64,000 nt of DNA from Micromonospora sp. WMMD882 (lineage in GTDB: Bacteria; Actinomycetota; Actinomycetes; Mycobacteriales; Micromonosporaceae): NCBI RefSeq assembly GCF_027497255.1, contig NZ_CP114903.1, positions 5,208,001 to 5,272,000 on the forward strand, in the 5' to 3' direction. Made by a program: the position numbers and the translations under genes. This document shows positions 55,198 to 62,776 of the stretch, piece after piece (within the stretch, counting starts at the first letter, position 1; every line of letters starts with the position of its first letter). The notes under the pieces are model-generated. The model made no database searches. It had not been told where the DNA came from and worked only from the letters and a program-made list of their open reading frames with translations.

Positions 55198-56210
55198 GCC
55201 TGTACACCACGGAGCTGCGCCGCCTCGGCAAGCGCCGCTTCACCCGGTACATGACGCTGATCGGCCTGCTGGTGCTGGCCGCCGTCGCGGTCGGCACGTT
55301 CCTCACCAACGAGCGGATCGGGCCGGCGCAGCGGGCCACCGCCGAACGGCAGGCCCAGGCGGAGTACGAGCAGCAGATCCGCTTCACCGAGCAGGAGCGC
55401 GTCGAGTGCCAGCGGGCGGAGACCGCCGGGGAGCCGAAGAACGGCCGCTGGCCCGAGGACTGCGCCCAGATCACCCCGCCGCCCCGGGACGCGTTCCAGG
55501 CGCAGTGGTACCTCCCCTCCACCTTCGACTTCCGGGAGAACTTCGGCGGCGTCCTGACCACGTACGCGGCGATCCTGGTGCTGGTGGCGTTCGTGGTCGG
55601 CGCCTCCTTCGTCGGCGCCGAGTGGAGCACCGGCGGCATGATGAACCTGCTGCTGTGGCGGCCGAGACGGACCGGCGTCCTGCTGACCAAACTGGCGGCG
55701 CTGCTCACCGGCGTGGCGGCGGTGACCCTGCTCGGCACGCTGGTCTGGACGGCGGCCTTCTGGGCGGTCGGCACGTTCCGGGGCAGCACCGAAGGGATGA
55801 CCGGCGGCGCCTGGCAGTCGTTCGCCCTCACCGGCCTGCGCGGTTTCGCCCTGGTGCTGGTCGCCGCCGTGATCGGTTTCGCGTTGGCGTCGGCCGGCCG
55901 GCACACCGCGTTCGCCCTCGGCGGGGTGCTCGCCGTCGCCGTGGTCGGCCAGTTCGGGCTGGGCATCGTCCTGTCGCTGGCCAACGCGAAGTTCCCCGAG
56001 GCGTGGCTGCTCCCCACGTACGCGTTGGCCTGGATGAGCAAGCAGGTCAAGCTGGAGAACTACCAGGCGTGCAACTACTCCACGGTGTCCGGCTGCCAAC
56101 CCGACACGCTCACCATCACCTGGCAGCAGTCGTCGGCGCTGTTCGCCGTCGGGCTGGTGCTGGCCCTCGGCGCGGCCCTCTGGGGCATCCGCCGCCGCGA
56201 CATCGCCTGA
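55194..56210 (+). CDS. ABC-2 type permease subunit
   Basis: 338 residues. One membrane helix (TLIGLLVLAAVAVGTFL) is followed by a large external loop of about 80 residues with a charged Glu/Gln/Arg helix and cysteines (RVECQRAETAGEPK, EDCAQI), then at least five more helices starting TTYAAILVLVAFVVGASFVG, with the typical ABC-2 motif GAEWSTGGMMNLLLWRPRRT. A second extracellular loop has NYQACNYSTVSGCQPD, a possible disulfide. Coupled to the ATPase gene by a four-base overlap, so the two form the exporter. Confidence 0.9.
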   Translation: MSLYTTELRRLGKRRFTRYMTLIGLLVLAAVAVGTFLTNERIGPAQRATAERQAQAEYEQQIRFTEQERVECQRAETAGEPKNGRWPEDCAQITPPPRDAFQAQWYLPSTFDFRENFGGVLTTYAAILVLVAFVVGASFVGAEWSTGGMMNLLLWRPRRTGVLLTKLAALLTGVAAVTLLGTLVWTAAFWAVGTFRGSTEGMTGGAWQSFALTGLRGFALVLVAAVIGFALASAGRHTAFALGGVLAVAVVGQFGLGIVLSLANAKFPEAWLLPTYALAWMSKQVKLENYQACNYSTVSGCQPDTLTITWQQSSALFAVGLVLALGAALWGIRRRDIA

Positions 56211-56224
56211 CCGGCAGGCCGGAA

Positions 56225-56263
56225 GGGACCCGACCCCACGCCTCGTACGCGGGGACGGGTCCC
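56225..56263 (+). terminator. Stem-loop terminator of the ABC operon
   Basis: Positions 56225-56240 pair with 56248-56263 with two mismatches (GGGACCCG outer arm, CGGGTCCC partner), around a short loop. It lies 14 bases past the permease stop. Confidence 0.7.
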
Positions 56264-56368
56264 CTCCGACGTCGCCCCCCGGCGTACGGTGCGCTGCTGG
56301 CCGGGCCTGGTTAACCTGGGGTTCCCCCGGTTGGCGTCGCCGAGCCGGCCGCCTGCCCGAGGAGCGCC

Positions 56369-56866
56369 ATGCCGCCGTCCGCCGACGCGTTCCCCGGCCG
56401 TGCCGAGCGGGTGGAGCCGGAGCCCACGTCACCGCCGGCCGGCGTGCCCCCGCCGCGGTCCGCGCCCGAGGTCGAGTCCACCCGCGTGGCGTCCCCGCCG
56501 ACCGACCGGCCCCGCGCCACGGAGCCGTCGGAGGCGGTGGAGCTGCCGCCCGGTCCGTCGCGGTCGGTGGAGTTGCCGCCCGGAGAGCCGACGGACCCGG
56601 CGGCAGCGGACCCGGCGGTCGGGTCCGGGGCCGGTGACGAGCTGGCCGAACGGGATCGCCGGATCCTCGCCTTCGAGCGGAACTGGTGGCGGCACGCCGG
56701 AGCCAAGGAACAGGCGATCCGGGACACGTTCGGCCTCTCCGCCACCCGGTACTACCAGTTGCTCAACGCGCTGCTGGACAACCCCGCCGCCCTCGCCGCC
56801 GACCCGGTGCTGGTCAGCCGGTTACGCCGGCTGCGTTCCTCCCGGGCCCGCAACCGTCGCCGCTGA
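56369..56866 (+). CDS. DUF3263 protein with disordered N-terminal half
   Basis: 165 residues. The first 90 are Pro/Glu/Ser-rich and probably disordered, with a repeated VELPPG motif. The last 75 form the DUF3263 domain: LAERDRRILAFERNWWRHAG, EQAIRDTFGLSATRYYQLLN, then a basic tail RLRRLRSSRARNRRR. DUF3263 looks like a small helix-turn-helix-type DNA-binding module widespread in actinobacteria; its targets are not established. The ATG at 56369 has GAGGAG upstream. TAACCT at 56312-56317 may be the -10. Confidence 0.88.
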   Translation: MPPSADAFPGRAERVEPEPTSPPAGVPPPRSAPEVESTRVASPPTDRPRATEPSEAVELPPGPSRSVELPPGEPTDPAAADPAVGSGAGDELAERDRRILAFERNWWRHAGAKEQAIRDTFGLSATRYYQLLNALLDNPAALAADPVLVSRLRRLRSSRARNRRR

Positions 56867-56961
56867 CCACAGTCCGTCCCGCGCCGCCCGAACCGCCGCC
56901 CGCGCCGTTCCGGCGTCGGATCGCGCCGTTCCGGCGTCGGTCGCGCCGGTCGGCTGCGGCC

Positions 56962-57177
56962 TCAGCGGCTCTCGTACGTGCGCAGCCCGTTGCCGATCGC
57001 GAAGAACGTCGGCGCCCACTCCCCGATGAAGATCCCCCACCGGTCCGCCCGGGCCACGCCGGCCCGTTCCAGGTGCTTGGAGAGGAACCAACTGGTGAAG
57101 GAGAGACCGATGCTGACGAACCCGGCCAGATAGGCATGCTCCGACCGTAGGCCGGTCTCGTGCAACCTCTGCAACAT
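56962..57177 (-). CDS. Small two-helix membrane protein
   Basis: 71 residues starting MLQRLHETGLRSEHAYLAGF. Two hydrophobic segments (AYLAGFVSIGLSFTSWFL and WGIFIGEWAPTFFAIGNGL) flank a short basic loop with KHLERAGVARADR; the end is RTYESR. GGGGGAAG precedes the ATG at 57177. The sequence looks like a conserved small actinomycete membrane protein, but I recognise no family. It is convergent with the DUF3263 gene over 95 bases and divergent from the gene at 57356. Confidence 0.72.
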   Translation of the reverse strand: MLQRLHETGLRSEHAYLAGFVSIGLSFTSWFLSKHLERAGVARADRWGIFIGEWAPTFFAIGNGLRTYESR

Positions 57178-57355
57178 CAGCGCTTCCCCCCGTCGCGTCG
57201 ACGACTGCCGTCAAGCCGAGGCTACTATCGGTGACCGCTCCGGTTCGCTCGGTTGACCGATCGTCCCGGGCGGTCGGCGGGTATGTGGGCGGGCGGGGCG
57301 GGTAGGTGGTCCCGACCCGGGCCACCGGGCCGGGTCGGCGAGAGGGGGCACAGCC

Positions 57356-57661
57356 ATGGCCGCACGCGCGTACGCCCGTCATCCGGCGATTCTCGCGGCC
57401 CTGGCCGGGGCGGCCGGGGCGGCGCTCGGCTGGCTGGCCCGGGCCGGCCGGAAACGTCCGCCGCAGTCCGGGCCGGACCGCGCGCCGGAGCAGACGGTGA
57501 ATGCCCCCTACACCGCCGAGGAGCCGTACTCCGGCCTGCCGCGACCGCCGACGCCACCGGCTCCACCCCCGGTCCCGCCGGTCCCGCCGGTCCCGACGCC
57601 ACCGGTTCCACCGGCGTCGGGCCGACCGGACACCGACGTGCCCGGTGGCATGCCACCATGA
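57356..57661 (+). CDS. Small membrane-anchored proline-rich protein
   Basis: 101 residues. An N-terminal hydrophobic helix (HPAILAALAGAAGAALGWLA, about residues 9-28) is followed by a basic RAGRKRPP stop-transfer and then a Pro/Val-rich tail with repeated PPVPPVP units. The helix has the small-residue AxxxA/G pattern of packing helices. Start ATG 57356 follows GAGAGGGGG. It lies 102 bases upstream of the PP2C-like gene on the same strand. Function unknown; the proline tail may be a binding site or spacer. Confidence 0.6.
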   Translation: MAARAYARHPAILAALAGAAGAALGWLARAGRKRPPQSGPDRAPEQTVNAPYTAEEPYSGLPRPPTPPAPPPVPPVPPVPTPPVPPASGRPDTDVPGGMPP

Positions 57662-57763
57662 CCGACGGCGTCACCAGCCGACGACGCCGCCGACGCGACG
57701 GACCACGACCGGTGTCGCCACGGCCGACGCAGCGTGGTCGTTCCCGGCCCGGGAGAGTTGACG

Positions 57764-58627
57764 ATGATGCAGGTCAGATCCGCTTCCACGGCGTCGCCGG
57801 GGCACCCGGAGAACGAGGATCTGGTGTTCCGGTTCGGGCCGCTGGTCGGGGTGCTCGACGGGGCGACCGTCCCGGACGGTTTCGACACCGGCTGCGTGCA
57901 CGGCCCGGTCTGGTACGTCCGGCAGCTCGCCGCCCGGCTCGGACTGGCCCAGGCGGCCCGGCCGACCGCCGCGCTGACCAGCCACCTGGCGGCGGCCATC
58001 CTGGGGGTACGCGCCGACCACGGCGGCGGGTGCGACCTCGACCATCCGGGAACCCCGTCGGCCACCGTGTGTCTGCTGCGGGACGGCGGCGACCGGGCCG
58101 ACTACCTGGTGCTCTGTGACAGCCCACTGGTCCTGGACACCGGTGACCGGGTCAGCGTCGTCTCCGACGACCGGTTGGAGGTCGCGCTGGCCGAGCTGCG
58201 TGCCGTGCCGGCGACCGTTCCGACGGGCTGTGTCGACGACCCGGTCAGCGGGTTCCGCCGGGCGGTGACGGCGCAGCGCGAGCGGATGAACCGTACGCCC
58301 GGGTACTGGGTGGCGGCGGGCGAGCCGGAGGCGGCGTACCAGGCGGTCACCGGGACGGTTCCGCTGCGCGGGCCGGGCGCGGTACGCCGGGCGGCGCTGC
58401 TCAGTGACGGGGCGTCCTGCGCGGTCGAGCAGTTCGGCCTGTTCGGCTGGGACGGTCTGCTGGACCTGGTCGGCACGGCTGGCCCGGGCGCGTTGATCGA
58501 ACGGGTCCGGGCGGCGGAGCGGGACCATCCGGAGCGGTTGCGGCGGCACAAGCGCGCCGACGACGCGTCCGTCGTGCTCTGCGAGTTCGATGGTGGCGCG
58601 GTGGCGGCGACCGACCCCGGAGCGTGA
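57764..58627 (+). CDS. PP2C-like protein phosphatase homologue
   Basis: 287 residues with a recognisable PPM core: PGHPENEDLVFRFG (the N-E-D in place of the common N-E-D/N-Q-D), then GVLDGATVPDG with metal Asp and following Gly, an internal LLRDGGDRADYLVLCDSPLV, LLSDGASCAV with a third Asp, and ADDASVVLCEFDGG with the final Asp-Asp. The key metal aspartates therefore appear to remain, though the family resemblance is remote in places. The double ATG at 57764/57767 follows GGGAGAG. Its stop overlaps the GNAT start. A regulatory dephosphorylation role is likely; target unknown. Confidence 0.75.
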   Translation: MMQVRSASTASPGHPENEDLVFRFGPLVGVLDGATVPDGFDTGCVHGPVWYVRQLAARLGLAQAARPTAALTSHLAAAILGVRADHGGGCDLDHPGTPSATVCLLRDGGDRADYLVLCDSPLVLDTGDRVSVVSDDRLEVALAELRAVPATVPTGCVDDPVSGFRRAVTAQRERMNRTPGYWVAAGEPEAAYQAVTGTVPLRGPGAVRRAALLSDGASCAVEQFGLFGWDGLLDLVGTAGPGALIERVRAAERDHPERLRRHKRADDASVVLCEFDGGAVAATDPGA

Positions 58628-59241
58628 CGAGGAACACTCCGCCCGGCCGACCGGCCGGTACCCGCCGCCGGACCGGTGGAGGCCAGACGTTCGGGTGGAC
58701 GCCGCCCGGCCCGCCCGGCAGACTGCGGCACGTGGCTGGAGACGTCCGGTTGGCGCCGGTGGACGAGGGAAACCTGGAGCCGCTGCTCTCGGTTGCCGCC
58801 GCGGAGGCGGAACCGGGTGACGTGATGCCGCCGGTGGAGGCGCCGGCCGGCTGGTCGCTGGCCCGCCGGGACGCGTTCCGGGAGTTCCACCGGGCCCACT
58901 TCGGCGGCCTCCACGGCGGCACCGGCACCGTCATGTACGCGATCCTGCTCGGCGGCGAGGTGGTCGGCATGATCCGGATGGCCCGCCGGGCGGAGCCGGG
59001 TACGGTCGAGGCCGGCATGTGGCTGGGGCGTTCGGCCCGGGGCCAGGGGGTCGGCGCGGCGGCCCTGCGGGAGCTGCTCGACGTCGCCGCCGCGCACGGC
59101 ATGCACACCGTGGTCGCCGAGACCACCGTCGACAACGCGGGCGCGCTCTCCGTGCTGACCCGCTGTGGCGCGCGGCTCCGCGCCGACGGCGACCAGGTGT
59201 ACGCGGAGATCTCCCTCGACGCGCCCGCCCCGAACTGCTGA
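58624..59241 (+). CDS. GNAT acetyltransferase coupled to the PP2C-like gene
   Basis: 205 residues if started at GTG 58624, which overlaps the previous stop (GTGA); a shorter start at GTG 58732 would remove a Gly/Pro/Arg-rich head of 36 residues. The GNAT domain has VRLAPVDEGNLEPLLSVAA, the hydrophobic strand VMYAILLGGEVVGMIRMARR, acetyl-CoA loop WLGRSARGQGVGAAALREL and AETTVDNAGALSVLTRCGAR, matching the ribosomal-protein-type branch. No partner enzyme indicates the substrate. Antibiotic or protein acetylation are both possible. Confidence 0.85.
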   Translation: MTRNTPPGRPAGTRRRTGGGQTFGWTPPGPPGRLRHVAGDVRLAPVDEGNLEPLLSVAAAEAEPGDVMPPVEAPAGWSLARRDAFREFHRAHFGGLHGGTGTVMYAILLGGEVVGMIRMARRAEPGTVEAGMWLGRSARGQGVGAAALRELLDVAAAHGMHTVVAETTVDNAGALSVLTRCGARLRADGDQVYAEISLDAPAPNC

Positions 59242-59376
59242 GCCGCCCTGCGGCGTGAGTTACCGGCCTCTCCTCCAGGATGTGGGGGCATCCTTTCCGA
59301 GGGACACCCCGCCTCAGGGACATGAGGTCGAGCAGACGCCGGAGGGCGAGACGATCGAGCGCCGACGGCGGGTCGA

Positions 59377-61812
59377 TCACGCCTTGGCGGCGTACGCGGC
59401 CAGCCAGGCGACCTGATCCGGGTCCAGGGACGGGCGGACCCGACGGCGGGCCTGCGCGACGTGCGCGGCGGTGACCGTGGCGGCGGTCAGCGACTCCCGC
59501 ATCGCGGCCAGCGCCGCCTCGCGGACCAGCGCGGCGCAGTCCGCCGCCGAGAAGCCGTCCAGCGCCTCGGCCAGCGGGGTCAGCTCCACGTCGTCGGCGA
59601 GCGGGACGTTGCGGGCGGCGGCGCGCAGGATCTCCACCCGGGCGTCGGCGTCCGGTGGCGGGACGTAGACCAGCCGCTCCAGGCGTCCGGGCCGAAGCAG
59701 CGCCGGGTCGACCAGGTCGGGTCGGTTCGTCGCGCCGACCACGACGACGTTGCGCAGCGCCTCCACGCCGTCCAGTTCGGTGAGCAGCGCGGCGACCACC
59801 CGGTCCGTGGTGCCGCCGTCGGTGGCCTGGCCGCGTACCGGGGCGAGCGCGTCCACCTCGTCCAGGAAGATCAACGTGGGGGCGGCCTCACGGGCCCGGC
59901 GGAACAGCTCCCGTACCGCGCGTTCGCTCTCGCCGACCCACTTGGACAGCAGCTCCGCGCCCTTGACCGAGAGCACGTTCGCCCGTCCCGAGCCGGCCAG
60001 CGCGGTGACCAGGTACGTCTTCCCGCACCCGGGCGGCCCGTAGAGCAGTACCCCGCGCGGCGGCTGCACACCGAGCCGGGCGAACGTGTCCGGGTAGGTC
60101 AACGGCCAGAGCACCGACTCGGTGAGGGTCTGTTTCACCTCGACCAGGTCACCGACGTCCTCCAAAGTGACGTTGGCCAGCTCCAGCGTGGCGGACGCCA
60201 TCGAGGTGGGACGGACCACCTCCAACGCGGCGGTGAAGTCGGCCATCGCCACGGCCGGCTCGTCGGTCGACTTCTGTCGCAGCGCCGCGCGGACCCCGGC
60301 CTCCCGGACCAGGGCGGCCAGATCAGCGGCGACGAAACCGGGGGTACGCGCGGCGACCTCGTCCAGCCGGACGTCGGTGGCGAGCGGCACCCGGCGGGTC
60401 AGCACGGTCAACTGCTCCCGGCGCAGCGCGGCGTCCGGCAGGGGCACGGTGATCCGGAGCGAGAGCAGATCCGGGGCGCGCAGCGCCGGGTCGACGGACT
60501 CCGGGCGGCTGGTCGTGCAGACCACCGCCACACCGGCCCGTACCGCCTCGGCGAGCACCTGCCGGAACACGGTGGCCAGCGGGCCGGGCTGCTCCGCCGG
60601 GGCGAGCGCCTCCACGTCGGTGACCAGCAGCACCGCCGTCCCGTCGGCGCGGGCCGCAGTGGCCGCCTCCCGTAGCCGTCCGGCGGCGGCCTGGTTGGTC
60701 AGGGCCGCCAGCTCCGGGGCCCAGAGCGGCCGGACCCGCGCGCCCACCACGGCGGCGACCGCGCGGACGAGCGCCGACTTGCCCGACCCGGCCGGCCCGC
60801 TGAGCAGCACGCCGAGCGACACCGTCGTGCCCAGCCGGTCGAGGACCTCGCGGTGGTGGAAGCCGAGGTCGAGCAGCTCGGTCAGCTCCTCGGCCTGGGT
60901 CCGCAGACCGGGCAGCTCGTCGACCCCGGGCGTCTGCGCCGCGTCCTCCACCGCCGGACGCGACGAGCCGCCCGCGTCCCCGTCCGATCGCGTGCCGCCC
61001 GGCATGTCCCCGGCGGGTCGCGTGCCGCCCGGCATGTCCCCGGCGGGTCGCGTGCCGCCCGGCATGTCCCCGGCGGGTCGTGTGACGCCCGGCATGTTCC
61101 CGGTCGGGCGCGACATGCCGGTTGGTTCCACGGTCGGGCGCGCGACGCCGGTCGACCCCCGAGCACCGGTCACGCCACCGGTCGCGTCCCACGCCGGTAC
61201 GCCGCCGTCGGACCCGGCCCGGGCGGTGCCGTGGGTGGCCTGCCCGTGCTCCCAGCCGACCACGGTGTCCATGGTGACCAGCGCGCCCGGCCCCGGCTCG
61301 ACGGCGACCACGGTGAGCAGGGTGCTCGTCCAGGCGTACCCGACGGTGTTGGCGAGGCTACGGCGCGCGGCTTCGACCAGCGTGCGGGCCGGGGCGTCCG
61401 GTCGGACGTCCTGGGGCAGCAGCGACACGTCGTCGCCGGCCGTGACCACCTTGCCGAGCAGGGCGAGCCGGAGCATCTCCGGGGAGACCGCGGCGACGAT
61501 CGCCGCCGGCCCGCGCAGGGTCACCCGACCGGCCGCCGTGGTCGGGATGGGGCTGAGCGTGACCTGACCGCCGTCGCGGATGCCGAGGTTGCCGAGCAGC
61601 AGGTCGTCGGCCTGGAGCAGGCCGCTGCCGGCGCCCGGCTCGGCCTTCGCCACGATGCCGGCGGTCTGCCGGCGGCCGGTCAGCCGGACCGGGTCACCGG
61701 GCCGCAGGGCCAGCGCGGTGAGCACCTCCGGGGGTAGGCGCACCACGCCCCGGCGGGCGTCCAACGCGGCCGGACGCAGGCTCGCGATCAGGGTCAACTC
61801 GGGTTCTGCCAC
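59377..61812 (-). CDS. Cdc48/VAT-like double AAA+ ATPase
   Basis: 811 residues. Residues 1-180 resemble the Cdc48-N double-psi barrel (SLRPAALDARRGVVRLPPEV, LRPGDPVRLTGRR). A low-complexity linker (about 195-295) with a decapeptide repeat PAGDMPGGTR follows. D1 has Walker A GPAGSGKS (339-346), but Walker B reads LLVTDVE and the arginine-finger segment DPALRAPDLLSLR lacks the usual GRFDR. D2 is complete: GPPGCGKT (592-599), LIFLDEVDAL (647-656), GATNRPDLVDPALLRPGRLE. D1 is probably weak or structural, D2 the motor. GTG 61812 follows TACCCT (61820-61825, minus strand) by 7 nt, leaderless. Likely protein remodelling; substrate unknown. Confidence 0.92.
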   Translation of the reverse strand: MAEPELTLIASLRPAALDARRGVVRLPPEVLTALALRPGDPVRLTGRRQTAGIVAKAEPGAGSGLLQADDLLLGNLGIRDGGQVTLSPIPTTAAGRVTLRGPAAIVAAVSPEMLRLALLGKVVTAGDDVSLLPQDVRPDAPARTLVEAARRSLANTVGYAWTSTLLTVVAVEPGPGALVTMDTVVGWEHGQATHGTARAGSDGGVPAWDATGGVTGARGSTGVARPTVEPTGMSRPTGNMPGVTRPAGDMPGGTRPAGDMPGGTRPAGDMPGGTRSDGDAGGSSRPAVEDAAQTPGVDELPGLRTQAEELTELLDLGFHHREVLDRLGTTVSLGVLLSGPAGSGKSALVRAVAAVVGARVRPLWAPELAALTNQAAAGRLREAATAARADGTAVLLVTDVEALAPAEQPGPLATVFRQVLAEAVRAGVAVVCTTSRPESVDPALRAPDLLSLRITVPLPDAALRREQLTVLTRRVPLATDVRLDEVAARTPGFVAADLAALVREAGVRAALRQKSTDEPAVAMADFTAALEVVRPTSMASATLELANVTLEDVGDLVEVKQTLTESVLWPLTYPDTFARLGVQPPRGVLLYGPPGCGKTYLVTALAGSGRANVLSVKGAELLSKWVGESERAVRELFRRAREAAPTLIFLDEVDALAPVRGQATDGGTTDRVVAALLTELDGVEALRNVVVVGATNRPDLVDPALLRPGRLERLVYVPPPDADARVEILRAAARNVPLADDVELTPLAEALDGFSAADCAALVREAALAAMRESLTAATVTAAHVAQARRRVRPSLDPDQVAWLAAYAAKA
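60991..61110. repeat. 30-bp tandem repeats inside the AAA ATPase gene
   Basis: Units of 30 bp at 60991-61020, 61021-61050 and 61051-61080 are identical; the fourth (61081-61110) has diverged. The frame is kept and each unit encodes MPGGTRPAGD-type residues in the linker before D1. Confidence 0.92.
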
Positions 61813-62065
61813 CCGCCCGAGGGTAGCCGCCACCGTCCGCCCCGGTCGGTGAGCGACGCACCGCCGGTCGGTGAGCGCCCCGGCGCCCTGGCCGGGTTCG
61901 ACCTGCGGCCCTGGCCGGGGTGCGAAGCGCCACCCGGGCGCGGTAGGGAACCGGGCTTCCGCCGGGCGAACCCTGTCTGCCACTGGAAGCCAGCCAGCCA
62001 GCCAGCCGGTCGGCCGGCCGTCACTGCGCGCGACGGTTGCCGGTGAAGAGGTATCTGCCACCCAT

Positions 62066-62337
62066 CCTGTCGAGCTGCCCCAGATATGGGGCGGTGGCGG
62101 CGGTGGAGGCGGCGGGGGCAGCGATCACCGGACGGCGGAGAAGGTCGAGACGGTCGAGACGGCCCGGTCGACAAGAGCGCGATTTCCGCCATGTCGTGGG
62201 GTGAGCAGGCCGGGTGACCACCACTTCGGGGTTTTGGGGAGCCCTTGCGGCCATCCCGGGTGAGTCCTTGCGGCCATCCCGGGTGAGTTCTGGGGAGGCA
62301 ACCCAGTCGTGCCCCATATCTGGGGCAGCTCGACAGG
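62066..62337. mobile_element. MITE-like element with 27-bp perfect terminal inverted repeats
   Basis: The 964-base gap 61813-62776 between two divergent genes has no credible gene. Within it, 62066-62092 and 62311-62337 are perfect 27-bp inverted repeats carrying GAGCTGCCCC-AGATAT-GGGGC. The 218-bp interior has no transposase and includes a perfect 23-bp tandem repeat (62243-62265, 62266-62288). No clear target-site duplication is seen. The GAGCTGCCCC core recurs in the 40-nt palindrome at 20658. A GGTAGGA/TCCTACC hairpin lies farther right at about 62550-62571. Confidence 0.55.
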
Positions 62338-62776
62338 CTTCGCCTCAGGGCACAAGGAAGGGGTGGCCAGGTGAGGCCCTAGGCCCGACAGGGGGATCTC
62401 GCTGTCGGTCCGGTCGGATTTGGAGCCGAGTCGGATGCGGAGTCGAGGTCGGAGTAGGAGTCGAAGGGCGGATTCGGGGCCAGCCGGGTCGGTGGTGGTG
62501 CGGACCACCGACCCGACGGCCGGTCCGAGGGTGTGATTCTGCTCGCTAGCGGTAGGAGGTGATGTTCCTACCACGGAAGGCCGCCGACGGCGGGGCGACT
62601 TGACGGAATCTCGGGGCTTTCGCGGGAAGATTCGTAATTCACGGGATGCGAAGACTACTACCGGGATTCTTCGAGGCGTGCGCGGTCGACTGTTCCGTGC
62701 CGCCGATCGGCGCAACCGGACGGACGTACGGAGGATCTCAGCCAACGCTCAGGATCAACGACGTACGGTGTCCTCC

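Noticed and set aside
62125..62745. Minus-strand open frame of about 200 codons in the large gap
   Set aside because: It crosses the inverted and tandem repeats, has low-complexity Arg/Pro/Ser composition and no plausible ribosome site or domain.
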